A stretch of 64,000 nt of DNA, taken from an uncultured Lachnospiraceae bacterium (GTDB lineage: Bacteria > Bacillota > Clostridia > Lachnospirales > Lachnospiraceae). The position numbers and the translations under genes are program-made. The notes below the pieces were generated by a model. That model did no database searches. It was not told where the DNA came from and saw only the letters and a list, made by a program, of their open reading frames with translations. Where the stretch lies: NCBI GenBank assembly GCA_910579685.1, contig CAJTVN010000011.1, positions 53,589 through 117,588 of the forward strand, given 5' to 3'. Positions within the stretch are counted from its first letter, which is position 1. Every line of letters begins with the position of its first letter. Shown here one piece after another: positions 27,665 to 36,865 of this stretch.

Positions 27665-28444
27665 TTACACATTCACGATTCCATACAGTGTATCGTCCAG
27701 ATATTTCTTTAACAGCGCATCCGCATCCAGCCCGGTGCCTTTGTAGTATTCTTCCGCAATCCCGCCGCCAATCGCACACAGCGTGTCCGTATCGCAGGGA
27801 AGAGAAAAAACATTCCTCAAAAATGATACATAATCCTCACTCTCAATAAAGCATCGGATTGCCGCCGGAACACTGCCCTGACAGCTCTCACTCCATTGAT
27901 AGACATCCCGGTAATCTTCAAGCTTCCTGTCTGCGCCATATTTATAGGAATCAGACGGATACTGATATACGGCATAATTTAAAATATCCTCTTTGGAGGC
28001 CCCTGTCCTTGCCATATAGATACATTTGGCAGTCACTACCGCCCCTTTCATCCCTTCCGGATGATTGTGTGTACATTCCGCTGATTTAACGGCCCATTCT
28101 TCCACTTCCTTTTCCGAATTGAAGTGTTCCCCTATATAAGAGCATCTCATGGCAGAGCCGTTTCCGTAACTCCCATATGCCTCTGCGTTATCATACCGAA
28201 GCCACATCCGGAATTTCCCGCCATATCCGGCATGCGGATATTTATCCCCGAATTCCCTATAGGAATCGGCAAATGGAATATGGTTCCTTACTGCCAGCTT
28301 GGCTGCTAATGTCATCACGGTATCATCCGTGAAGACGCATTTGTCGGTAAATAATTCACAATTGTGATAATTCAAATCTTTTGGCCGGTTAAATTCATAT
28401 TGCGAGCCGGCTATATCACCTAAAATTGCTCCTATAACTGCCAT
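27665..28444 (-). CDS. ADP-ribosylglycohydrolase family protein
   Basis: A 259-residue DraG/ARH-like enzyme that would remove ADP-ribose from a modified target using a binuclear Mg site. Visible ligands are GDIAGSQYEF, FTDDTVMTLA (the T-D-D metal motif) and, near the C-terminus, PCDTDTLCAIGGGIAEEYYKG. The ATG follows AAGGAG. No ADP-ribosyltransferase is visible in the operon, so its substrate could be host- or phage-made. It lies at the end of the GTPase-HerA-nuclease operon, 48 bases after the 92-residue gene. Confidence 0.88.
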   Translation of the reverse strand: MAVIGAILGDIAGSQYEFNRPKDLNYHNCELFTDKCVFTDDTVMTLAAKLAVRNHIPFADSYREFGDKYPHAGYGGKFRMWLRYDNAEAYGSYGNGSAMRCSYIGEHFNSEKEVEEWAVKSAECTHNHPEGMKGAVVTAKCIYMARTGASKEDILNYAVYQYPSDSYKYGADRKLEDYRDVYQWSESCQGSVPAAIRCFIESEDYVSFLRNVFSLPCDTDTLCAIGGGIAEEYYKGTGLDADALLKKYLDDTLYGIVNV

Positions 28445-28492
28445 GGTATCTCCTTCCCAAAAATTCCTATTCTCCGTTTGTATTCGGATCCT

Positions 28493-28771
28493 CTATTTAA
28501 GCACCACACTGTATTTATTGATGTCCTTTTTATTAAAATCCGGCAGTCCCCTGACATAATTTGCAATGGCTTTAGAAAAAATGTTGAAATTCTTTTCAGT
28601 AAACTGACCGTCGTCAATCATCTGAAAGCATTGCTTTCTTTTTCCGTTAACCGTTACAAAAAACTCCACGGAGAAACTTGACGAACTTACTGTCGCTTTC
28701 AGCTCTACCGTATCGTAGTTCGGCACAAGCGTTTTCATTTGTTCCGCTAAAAAGTGTTCTAACTTCGCCAT
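28493..28771 (-). CDS. Small protein of unknown function (candidate immunity or accessory protein)
   Basis: A 92-residue soluble, mixed alpha/beta-looking protein (central VELKATVSSSSFSVEFFVTV strand region, C-terminal IFSKAIANYVRGLPDF helix). I do not recognise a family. AAGGAGG lies before the ATG, and the gene begins 14 bases after the nuclease stop. Being small and directly behind a toxin-type nuclease is the classical position of an immunity protein, but this is positional inference only. Confidence 0.7.
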   Translation of the reverse strand: MAKLEHFLAEQMKTLVPNYDTVELKATVSSSSFSVEFFVTVNGKRKQCFQMIDDGQFTEKNFNIFSKAIANYVRGLPDFNKKDINKYSVVLK

Positions 28772-28785
28772 CCTGATTCGCCTCC

Positions 28786-29607
28786 TTACTGATTCTCAAT
28801 AATGACACTTGTCCGATAATTAACCCCGTCTTTGCCTTTATAGGTGATATAAACGGTGGTTTCCGCAAGGGTCCCATCTTCCTCATATTCTTCTTTGACA
28901 GAAGAAATCTCGCCGCCTGTTTCCTTCAGCCGGTCTTGAACGATTTCTTTTCCGCTCTCCGGAACCTCGTCTCTGAGAGAACCGTCCAGATTATTATCGA
29001 ACCTGAACACGGTGTCCTTTCCGTCTGCCGTAATGGTTACGGTAATTATATCGGGACGTTCACAATCTCCGCTATAAGTTATTTCCGTCTTTGTGGTTAC
29101 ATCCTTTTCCTCATCCAAAGCCGTCTTAATTTCATTTTCCATACGTTTATAATCGCTCTGGTTGATTTTGGAATCCATGGGGACAAGATTGCCAATGCCT
29201 CCGTCGCCGTTCAAATCACGGCCTATGATGTGACCGCCCTGGTCGTCCGGTCTGCGGTCTTCGCCTCCCGCCCTCCGTTGGGCTTCACTGTCACGGGGAT
29301 TTTCCGGACTCCTTATAGGCTTTGCCTCACAATTGATAATTCTTCCGTTTTCATCCGTTGTGTAAATGTTCCCATTTAGCTCGTAAGTCGTGTCAGGCTG
29401 GAGTTTACCGTCAATGCTATAGATCTTACCGTTGTCATCACGAAGTTCTTCGCCCTCTTCGATATCGCCGTCAAAAAAATTATCCCAAAAGGCTTGGACC
29501 TCCTCAAAAGATATCTCTTTTTCAGGCTTTATTTCCCTGAAAGCCTCGGATTTTTGTATGCTTCGTTCCGCTTCCGCTATCTCTGTTTTGTGTTCAAACC
29601 CAGACAT
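28786..29607 (-). CDS. DNA/RNA non-specific endonuclease (EndoNS_2-type) in HerA operon
   Basis: About 273 residues. An acidic N-terminal region (1-75) precedes a nuclease core with DDQGGHIIGRDLNGDGGIGN (about 121-140), LVPMDSKINQSDYKRMENE and supporting strands. The GGH histidine, the two asparagines and the final glutamate match the beta-beta-alpha-metal active site of non-specific nucleases also used in polymorphic toxins. No signal peptide or secretion tag is visible. Its ATG shares one base with the HerA stop (TGATG), so it is translationally coupled to the ATPase. The longer upstream start lies within HerA. Confidence 0.82.
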   Translation of the reverse strand: MSGFEHKTEIAEAERSIQKSEAFREIKPEKEISFEEVQAFWDNFFDGDIEEGEELRDDNGKIYSIDGKLQPDTTYELNGNIYTTDENGRIINCEAKPIRSPENPRDSEAQRRAGGEDRRPDDQGGHIIGRDLNGDGGIGNLVPMDSKINQSDYKRMENEIKTALDEEKDVTTKTEITYSGDCERPDIITVTITADGKDTVFRFDNNLDGSLRDEVPESGKEIVQDRLKETGGEISSVKEEYEEDGTLAETTVYITYKGKDGVNYRTSVIIENQ

Positions 29608-32600
29608 CAAAATAGTCCCCTTTCTCTTTTGAAAACTTCCGTAAAGCGTTTCCATACATTCCGATACTCCTCGTCTCTGATGGCCCTTTCATTGATTAAT
29701 AAAGCCAGCAGTATATCAATCTGCCGATTGGAATACCCACGGACGGACGGTTTTAATTCTTCTGCGACCGAACGGCTCCATTCTTCAATACTGCCATAAT
29801 GTCCGGACTGATCCATGGCTTTCCCTGCGTCAAAAAACTCATAGACAAATTGCCTTAACTTCTCAACGGCGTTATCCTTTTCGCAGTCCACATACTCCAG
29901 AAACTTACCTTTGACAGATACGTCGATTTTGGAATGTATAACGGATTGTCGCAGCTTTCGGATATCCACCCGGTCTCCCTTTCGGTAAATTTCTTTACAC
30001 ATGATACATTCCAGGAGGGATTTTTCTATTTCTTCTTTTTGGGCTCTCTTTTTTTTTTCGCACCGGCTGCTTTGACCAAGCGGCTCATCGCCAGATTGAT
30101 ATTCGTCGATCATGCACAGCACAGGCTCCAGCCAGTCACTCTGAGTTATGGATGCTGCGCCGCGTTCAAACCGGGAAATCTCAACGATTTGATCGTCATT
30201 TAGCCCGGCGGCCTTTCCAACCAGTTCCCGGTCGGAATAATCAGACAGTTTCATAATTATTTTGGTATTCGTGTTGCGGATAACCGAAAGATCCAGCAGC
30301 CCGGGGGACTGGTCCGCTATAATAAATCCCTCTCCGTAGGTACGCATCTCCGCAATGGAATTTGAGAGCATTTCCACTGATTTTCCCACCAGGTTTGAGC
30401 TTTCGCCGGACTGTTCAAAAGATGTCTTTCTCAGCAGATTATGCGCTTCTTCCAACACGGTAATATGCCTTAATTCAGAATTCTGCCCGGGGCAGGAACC
30501 CTTTGTTCTCTGATCCATCCTGTGCTCCTGCAGTTTAAGAACCAGAATCCCCATAATCAAAGATTTGGTTTCGGATGAGCCGACACGGCTTAAATCCACG
30601 ATCACGTTTCTGTCAAAAAGCGCTTCGTCGTCCAAATCATCACAGGAAAAAATAAGCCCGTTAATTCCGTTGGTCAGGGATTTTAATCTCGTCACCAGCG
30701 ATCCCGTGTAATCCCCCTTATTGTCGTCGGAATAATCGCTTTGCGCCAAAACCTTCCTTATTTCTTTTACAACATCGCCAAAGGAGGGAAACAGTTTTTC
30801 CCCATGCGTATTTTGAGAGGTTTCCAGGTCCCACCCGGCCGCCGCATAGGCGCGTTCCACGGAATCCTTTAATATGGCGGGCATGGCCGCATACATGGGC
30901 CAGCATACATTAAATATCTCCACCAGTCTGTCCATATGTTCCAATACATGTATGCTGTCAGGAAATCGGAATGGATTGATTTTCAGAAGCTCCATCTCTT
31001 CCATCAGAGGGTTCGTTCCGTAGGCAGTCACTCCTTTTCGTTTTCCAAGCACATCTTTGTACTCCCCCTTGGCAGGTTCCACGACCAGAAAGGTTACCTT
31101 TTCTCTTGCCAGAGAGTCTATGATCTTATATATGGCATTCGTTTTCCCGGCGCCTGTAGACCCTGTAATGAAGGTATGCTTTGTGAGCTCCTGTTTTGAC
31201 AGCGCGATTCTCTGTTCCGGTACCTTTTTCCTCATGTGGTACCCGCAGCCCACCTCCAGGTCCAATGTAAGATCAAGCAAAGAATGAGGTTCCCTGCCAA
31301 AAGGGACCACTTCCAGCACGGGCAGTCCACTGACGGATTTTCGGGGAAAATTCAATGCCCTGGCAAGTTCCTTCCCGGACAAAGGCGTTGTGGGCGTTAC
31401 CAGTGTCGGATACATGAACCATTCGTCCTCCAGAGCGGGTTTTAAGCCAAATACCGGATGCTGTAATTTCTGAACGCTGGCAAGAATGGTCCTTGCATCA
31501 TCCGCCTCAATATCTCCATCCCAAAAACTGATTGCCGGGTCACTGATATAAGATTTCTCCCCCTGGGTAAGCGCAAGATACATATGTGCGACATTATTTG
31601 CAATCACAGGGCTGGCAGAAATCACATAAGAGGCAAATTCCCACATACCCAAAGCGGCGCTCTCCTCAATTCTTCTTAATTGAGAATCAATGACTTCCAG
31701 GGTGTGCTTTACGCCATAATTGGTATATGTCTGAGTTATACTCTCATTTTTTCCGATCTGGGCAGTTACGTTGGACGACCTTGCAAAAGACATTCCAAAG
31801 TTAGCCGATGCATTAAACCCGGAGCTGACTCCCTTGGATTCATTCGTTCCTGCGGGAAAACCGTTGTCTCCCCCCTGGTTCCTATGGATTGATGTTCCCG
31901 CCGTCAGATTTACAACCGAATGAATCCCTGCGCCTACCCCTAAATTTACGCCGAAATTGGCCGACGAAGATATCCCGTCAGATTCATTGTACGTGTATCC
32001 GGTCTGCCAGCCCGCATACGGTGCCAGGGCGGTATAAAGCTCATAAAGCCTGTTTTTGTTCTCCAACTGATTTCGGACAGGCTTCGCAAGGAGAACCATG
32101 ATATATTCCTGAGAGGAATCCGCCGGAACAATTCCATCCAGCAGCTTTTCCATGCTCTGGCTGACGAAATCCTCCGACTTTTCTGATGCGACATTTGATA
32201 CCACCGCAACCGACTTTACTCCTGCCTTGGCGGAATCGTCATAAATATTTTTGAGACATTCCGGAATCCCCACGCCATAATCCCTGTCCTGGGAATTCAT
32301 TTCCTTTACATCCGTTCCCGGGAAGTTTCCCTTTATTGCCCCGATCATACGGGAATAATACTTATCGGCAATTGCGGGTTCCGACCACCGTTCATTGGTA
32401 TTGGCCACGCCAATATAGACCCGGCAATTGTCCTTTGTCCTCTGGTAAATCAGAGCAATATTGCAGTCCTCTTCACTCAGCACATGGTACACGTTAACCA
32501 GCTTATCAAGGCTTTTCTCCTCGGAATCCCTTACCCACTTCGTAATTTCAAAGAAGCGGATTCTGTTGTCCGCATCAAAATCGTCCAACATAGCGTCAAC

Positions 32601-32864
32601 CGGGGAATAGATGGCGCCAAGCTGCTGCAAATAGGCCTGATAGACCTCGATTCCGATAGCGCCCATATTCTTTCGAATCATACTTTGGGCTTCTTCCCCT
32701 GTCATATCGGGCTTGTCCGCAAGATAAGCTCTCCTTTTATCATCAATTTCCTGAAGCTGTTTCGGGCTTAACGAGGAAAGCGTCGCTATCCCGTCTCCGG
32801 CCTTCTTTGCCGCGGCAACCGCCTTCCTGGCAAGAAATTGTTTGGCATTAGACAATACTCCCAT
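29607..32864 (-). CDS. HerA-type (FtsK/HerA superfamily) ATPase, large
   Basis: Roughly 1085 residues. An N-terminal region of about 290 residues of unknown fold is followed by a Gly/Ser/Asn-rich repetitive stretch (about 290-385). The P-loop ATPase then has Walker A GSTGAGKTN near 570, Walker B HITVLEEAHNLL near 805, and the HerA-like IIADQSPGLLD region near 850; an alpha-helical tail ends the chain. HerA ATPases form hexameric DNA translocases that often work with a nuclease. The ATG at 32864 comes one base after the stop of a 33-residue gene; a GTG three codons upstream overlaps that gene. The nuclease gene follows directly. Confidence 0.85.
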   Translation of the reverse strand: MGVLSNAKQFLARKAVAAAKKAGDGIATLSSLSPKQLQEIDDKRRAYLADKPDMTGEEAQSMIRKNMGAIGIEVYQAYLQQLGAIYSPVDAMLDDFDADNRIRFFEITKWVRDSEEKSLDKLVNVYHVLSEEDCNIALIYQRTKDNCRVYIGVANTNERWSEPAIADKYYSRMIGAIKGNFPGTDVKEMNSQDRDYGVGIPECLKNIYDDSAKAGVKSVAVVSNVASEKSEDFVSQSMEKLLDGIVPADSSQEYIMVLLAKPVRNQLENKNRLYELYTALAPYAGWQTGYTYNESDGISSSANFGVNLGVGAGIHSVVNLTAGTSIHRNQGGDNGFPAGTNESKGVSSGFNASANFGMSFARSSNVTAQIGKNESITQTYTNYGVKHTLEVIDSQLRRIEESAALGMWEFASYVISASPVIANNVAHMYLALTQGEKSYISDPAISFWDGDIEADDARTILASVQKLQHPVFGLKPALEDEWFMYPTLVTPTTPLSGKELARALNFPRKSVSGLPVLEVVPFGREPHSLLDLTLDLEVGCGYHMRKKVPEQRIALSKQELTKHTFITGSTGAGKTNAIYKIIDSLAREKVTFLVVEPAKGEYKDVLGKRKGVTAYGTNPLMEEMELLKINPFRFPDSIHVLEHMDRLVEIFNVCWPMYAAMPAILKDSVERAYAAAGWDLETSQNTHGEKLFPSFGDVVKEIRKVLAQSDYSDDNKGDYTGSLVTRLKSLTNGINGLIFSCDDLDDEALFDRNVIVDLSRVGSSETKSLIMGILVLKLQEHRMDQRTKGSCPGQNSELRHITVLEEAHNLLRKTSFEQSGESSNLVGKSVEMLSNSIAEMRTYGEGFIIADQSPGLLDLSVIRNTNTKIIMKLSDYSDRELVGKAAGLNDDQIVEISRFERGAASITQSDWLEPVLCMIDEYQSGDEPLGQSSRCEKKKRAQKEEIEKSLLECIMCKEIYRKGDRVDIRKLRQSVIHSKIDVSVKGKFLEYVDCEKDNAVEKLRQFVYEFFDAGKAMDQSGHYGSIEEWSRSVAEELKPSVRGYSNRQIDILLALLINERAIRDEEYRNVWKRFTEVFKRERGLF

Positions 32865-32865
32865 A

Positions 32866-32967
32866 TCAGTCACCAGCCTTTTTTCTTATTAATGTAACAA
32901 CAATGGACATTGCCCCAATTACAGCCGCCGCTATTGCCGCAATCCATCCGGAATTCTTTTTTCTCAT
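32866..32967 (-). CDS. 33-residue single-pass membrane peptide
   Basis: Short frame between the GTPase and HerA genes. It begins MRKKNSGW, has an 18-20 residue hydrophobic alanine/isoleucine/valine segment, and ends LIRKKAGD. Positive charges on both sides of one helix suggest a membrane-inserted peptide. Its ATG overlaps the GTPase stop as ATGA, and AGAAGG lies just upstream. Its own TGA is one base before the HerA ATG (or overlaps the alternative GTG). This double coupling is strong evidence that it is translated despite its size. Confidence 0.72.
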   Translation of the reverse strand: MRKKNSGWIAAIAAAVIGAMSIVVTLIRKKAGD

Positions 32968-34160
32968 ATCCTTCTCACCTCGCCTTTGCGTTCTTTGAGC
33001 TTCTGATCGACAATCCTGATAAGATTGCTAACTACCATATCAACATTATTTAACTGTTCCTCTGTCAATTCCCTCCATAATTGTTCGATTGCATCCACAA
33101 ACGTGTATCCATAAAACGCAATCATTCTTGCCGCCCGGTCTCTTTTTTCAACAATTGGTACTTCAAATCCTTCCTCCTTTTTCTGAGCCAGCAGCGCAGT
33201 GATTTTCTTGCTGTATCCCATATCGATCGGGCTTATCAAACCAAAAAAGTTATTCTCAAAGGTCACCTCACTTTTTTTCGTAATCTGCCTGAGCCTGTCT
33301 TCCGGCAAGACAGTATTGTACATCTCCACAATCGTCCTGAACATCTCTATAATTCTCCTGTCCGTAATAATAATATTAACGAGAGGAACCTTGTCCCAAA
33401 AACCATACTGCGCCGCCCTGACGTATTTGCAGATAATATCATCGCAGGCGTTTCTCTTCTCTGCCCAGCTTACCCTCTGGGCCGCAATAAACCCGCTCCT
33501 AATAAAGGCAGGAAGCATTTCCAGGGTCATCGTAACGAGCTTATCCAGGCCAAATGCCGGTATGGGCGTGGGGATCCCTCTGAGTTTTACCGGCAAGGCC
33601 AAAACCTGAACAATCCCGATATCTTCCATTCCCTCTTCATGATTAATTTTTCTTATTTTTTCCTCGAAAGCATTCACTTCCTCCTCATCGCCCGAGCACT
33701 GTGTAAGGACAATAACAAAAGGAACACCCACCGCATGCAATTCTTTAATGAATTCATATTCTGCATCCATATATCTACTGCTGTAGGAATTCACGCAATA
33801 CCAAATGGCATGTATTCTGTCATACGGACTATTTGATGAAGCTTTGGACGCAATCGTAGCCTTAATGTCTTTGATGGATTGTCTGGTTTTTTCCGCATCA
33901 AGCTCCAGGCCAACGGTATCCCAAATTCGAATGGGGATATCTCCATCCTGATACTCCGCAATTTGTGGTGTGATTGGCCTTCCGATTCCCGTAGCCGCCA
34001 ATTGGGATCCAAAAACGGCATTAATCAGCGTGCTCTTTCCAACCCCGGCAATTCCTGCAACTATGATATTGGCTGTAGGTAACTCGGAGCCGGCGTTCAA
34101 CTCTCTTTCCAATTCTTCCCGTTCCTTCTGAAACCTTTGTTCCCCCGTCAGATTTTCCAT
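32964..34160 (-). CDS. P-loop GTPase (Era/IRG-like) of the island operon
   Basis: A 398-residue protein with G1 GIAGVGKS (about 36-43), a switch region containing RPITPQIAEY, G3 WDTVGLE (about 80-86), and TQC where the usual NKxD would be. After the G domain a helical region of about 200 residues has hydrophobic stretches (GFWDKVPLVNIIITDRRII) but no clear signal peptide. TQC/TKC in place of NKxD is shared with the neighbouring GTPases, so they form one family. The stop overlaps the start of the small membrane peptide. Confidence 0.8.
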   Translation of the reverse strand: MENLTGEQRFQKEREELERELNAGSELPTANIIVAGIAGVGKSTLINAVFGSQLAATGIGRPITPQIAEYQDGDIPIRIWDTVGLELDAEKTRQSIKDIKATIASKASSNSPYDRIHAIWYCVNSYSSRYMDAEYEFIKELHAVGVPFVIVLTQCSGDEEEVNAFEEKIRKINHEEGMEDIGIVQVLALPVKLRGIPTPIPAFGLDKLVTMTLEMLPAFIRSGFIAAQRVSWAEKRNACDDIICKYVRAAQYGFWDKVPLVNIIITDRRIIEMFRTIVEMYNTVLPEDRLRQITKKSEVTFENNFFGLISPIDMGYSKKITALLAQKKEEGFEVPIVEKRDRAARMIAFYGYTFVDAIEQLWRELTEEQLNNVDMVVSNLIRIVDQKLKERKGEVRRI

Positions 34161-34175
34161 CGCTTTATCCTCCTG

Positions 34176-35246
34176 TTATTTTTTTATTTTTGACAGTTCT
34201 TTTTTCAGCCGTTCCTTCACTAACGCGTTATCTTTTAATTCGTAATCGGAAGACAGGTCCATCACGCCAAATAACGCTTTCATATAGTCCTTGCCAATTT
34301 GTTCAATATATGCACTGGCGGCAAAAGCGCTTAATAAAGGTATGCACATGAATGGCGATGCAACTAAACCAAGGATAACATCTTTAAAAATTTCTTCGGC
34401 AAAGTGTTCTCCTGATTTAATTCCTGCCAGATCATTTAAATCCCCAATCATTTTAATGCACATTCCGTGAACGACAGGAATACACACACCCGGAATAAAC
34501 CCGATCTTTTCCGCTGACGACGCATAATCAGAAATAATCCCATTTCCCGTTTCTTCCATGCAACGAATATGGGCTTTTCTGTCCTCATGCGAAACATCTG
34601 ATTTCTTTTCCAGTATCTCTAATTTCTTTTCCAGTATCTCGATCTTCAACGCCTGATAATCCACAACACTGGTCCGCAGCAAATCCTGTATTCCATATGC
34701 CGGAATTACCCCGCCCCTCACCCGGTAGTCTTTGGCCAATATACACCTTATTGGAACTTCCGGTACCGCATTTTTGATCTGTTTCTCCAATTCTCCTTCC
34801 CCTTCTGAAACGCATTGCGTCAATACGAGAATAAAAGGAATTTCGTAGTCTATCGACAGCTTCCGTATCAATTCCAGCTCATAATCTTCAAAGTGATTAC
34901 ATTGCTCATTCACACAAAACCAGACGACATGAATGTCCAAAGGATTCGTCCTTGTTTTCGCCTTTTCAATGTGGGTTTTTATTTCATTGAGAGTCCTGTC
35001 CGTAATCGCATGGTCAATCTCCAGCCCCACCGTGTCATACATGTCAACCCTGCATGCTATACTGCCGTACCTGCCATTGTCATTCGCTCCCACAGGCAGC
35101 AGCATCTTCTTCGAGTATACTTCGTTTTCTCTGGTAACAGGCTTTCCCGTGCTGGTAGGAGCCAGATCCTCTTCCAGAACGGCATTGATCAAAGTGGATT
35201 TTCCCGTACCCGTTTTGCCCATGACGATAATCTCTATCTTTTTCAT
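34176..35246 (-). CDS. P-loop GTPase with hydrophobic C-terminal region
   Basis: A 356-residue paralogue of the neighbouring GTPase. G1 GKTGTGKS lies at 10-17, G3 YDTVGLE near 70-76, and VLTQC takes the NKxD position. The C-terminal third has two hydrophobic segments (around IGFIPGVCIPVVHGMCIKMI and LVASPFMCIPLLSAFAASAY) resembling DUF697-type membrane-associating tails. The ATG directly follows the previous gene's TAG with no gap. A short duplicated ILEKKLEILEKK sequence forms a coiled coil near residue 205. Confidence 0.8.
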   Translation of the reverse strand: MKKIEIIVMGKTGTGKSTLINAVLEEDLAPTSTGKPVTRENEVYSKKMLLPVGANDNGRYGSIACRVDMYDTVGLEIDHAITDRTLNEIKTHIEKAKTRTNPLDIHVVWFCVNEQCNHFEDYELELIRKLSIDYEIPFILVLTQCVSEGEGELEKQIKNAVPEVPIRCILAKDYRVRGGVIPAYGIQDLLRTSVVDYQALKIEILEKKLEILEKKSDVSHEDRKAHIRCMEETGNGIISDYASSAEKIGFIPGVCIPVVHGMCIKMIGDLNDLAGIKSGEHFAEEIFKDVILGLVASPFMCIPLLSAFAASAYIEQIGKDYMKALFGVMDLSSDYELKDNALVKERLKKELSKIKK

Positions 35247-36848
35247 CTATTTATCCCCGTCAGCATACCGGCAGATGGAATCCAGTCCGAATGCCGGAAC
35301 TATCCGGTTTTCTCCTGTTGCCGGAATTTTAATCCTGGTCTTATAGTCTCTGGCCAGTATCTGAACAATCTCTGTCTTTACAAACCGCTTTTTCACCTCA
35401 TTTACCATATCCTGAATGGCTCCCTCTTCCTTATAACACATTGTAAGGACTATCACCACTGAGACCCCTGGATATTCCGCAGTCAGCCTTCTTACAAAAT
35501 CCGCTTCTAAATCCTCTATTCTGCCAATGCCTCCGGGCATGCAATAAAAAATCGTATTCAGTCCGCCCGCAGCCAACTCTTTTACCGTCCTGTACGCCTC
35601 TTCCAGCTTATCCTTTCCCAGATCGATTCCCTTCACCTCATACCATTGAAGGCTGCCTTTTTGATCTTCATACAGCGCATAACCCCTGCCGTCTGTTTTC
35701 CGGAAAGGCCGCCCTGTATGGTTCCCCATTTCTTCAATCAATGTGGTTTTTCCCACACCTTTTTTCCCTACGACGGCTATTTTTCGGAACACCGGTTTCT
35801 TTTCTGGAAGATCAGCAGGCTTTGTCACGGTTACCTGAGAAGTCTGTCTCTTCTCTTGGGGACTGTTATTTCTGACGGCCTTCGGAACAACAATTTTTCC
35901 TGTTTCAACCGTCTTTTTCTCTTCTCCGCCATCAGGCTTACCCTTCTTTGGCGCAATGTATGTTGTCGCGGTTTTCAACTCATTCTGAAACTGGCGCTGA
36001 AGCTTCTTGCCTTCAAACACGAATGCGCATAATTCTTTCAGGCCAAACGGAGCAACGACATAAGAAGCGGCCATTGCATGCTCCCTTTCGCTTGCTTTGT
36101 ATTCTTTGGCCAGCACCGGAAAAGCTTCCACATGATTCGTCAGCTTTTCTATTTCGTCAAGGATCTTCTGTACTTCCTCCTTGTAGCATTTCGTCAGAAC
36201 CGTCAGAACTTTAACCGGCGATAACGAAGTCCTTATTTTTTCTATAAATTCTTTTTCTTTATCCTCAATGCGCCCTGCATCGCCGGAAACACAATAAATA
36301 ACCGTTGACAAATCCTCTTTTGCCAGATCCTGTATGGCAGAGAAAGCAATTCCCCTTAATTCTATCCATTCAATATTATTGTTCTTATCTATATAGCGAA
36401 TACACTTCTCACTCGTTTTAATTTCAAACGAATCCCCTTTTTCCCTGGCGATCCCCTCAATCAATGTGGATTTCCCTGATCCCTTTTTCCCCACAACCGC
36501 AATCTTTGTCACTTTGAGCTTACATACAATATCGCGGCCAGGAAGATATTTTTTTACAGCGCCTGCAATGAAGTTATAATTAGCTGACGTGCCTTCAAAA
36601 AAAATATCCAACCCTTTATTCTTTCTGTTATAGATTTCATCAAGCTTTTCAACGATGTCTTTGTGCCTCTCTTCAATTGTTGTTCTGGTATAGTACCGTC
36701 TCGAAAGGGGAGAGCTGCCTGTTAAAACCATCCACTCTCCCATCTCATTTCTAAAAAAATACGAAATAGAGCCTGTAACCGGATCACAGACTATCCTTAC
36801 TGCATTTCTCATCTTATGTGCCACCTTCTCATTTATCTGATTGTCCAT
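35247..36848 (-). CDS. Tandem, partly degenerate GTPase-domain protein
   Basis: A 533-residue protein with two P-loop domains: G1 motifs GKKGSGKST (about 120-128) and GKKGVGKTT (about 361-369). The catalytic G3 DxxG is replaced by IELRG in the first and YEVKG in the second, so the switch aspartate is lost twice. VLTKCYKEE and VLTMCYKEE stand at the base-recognition position. A basic, proline-containing linker (about 290-350) joins the halves. It may bind nucleotide but hydrolyse poorly, acting as a sensor or partner for the two intact GTPases downstream. It is the first structural gene after the WYL regulator. Confidence 0.8.
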   Translation of the reverse strand: MDNQINEKVAHKMRNAVRIVCDPVTGSISYFFRNEMGEWMVLTGSSPLSRRYYTRTTIEERHKDIVEKLDEIYNRKNKGLDIFFEGTSANYNFIAGAVKKYLPGRDIVCKLKVTKIAVVGKKGSGKSTLIEGIAREKGDSFEIKTSEKCIRYIDKNNNIEWIELRGIAFSAIQDLAKEDLSTVIYCVSGDAGRIEDKEKEFIEKIRTSLSPVKVLTVLTKCYKEEVQKILDEIEKLTNHVEAFPVLAKEYKASEREHAMAASYVVAPFGLKELCAFVFEGKKLQRQFQNELKTATTYIAPKKGKPDGGEEKKTVETGKIVVPKAVRNNSPQEKRQTSQVTVTKPADLPEKKPVFRKIAVVGKKGVGKTTLIEEMGNHTGRPFRKTDGRGYALYEDQKGSLQWYEVKGIDLGKDKLEEAYRTVKELAAGGLNTIFYCMPGGIGRIEDLEADFVRRLTAEYPGVSVVIVLTMCYKEEGAIQDMVNEVKKRFVKTEIVQILARDYKTRIKIPATGENRIVPAFGLDSICRYADGDK

Positions 36849-36865
36849 TTTACCTGTTCAACAAG

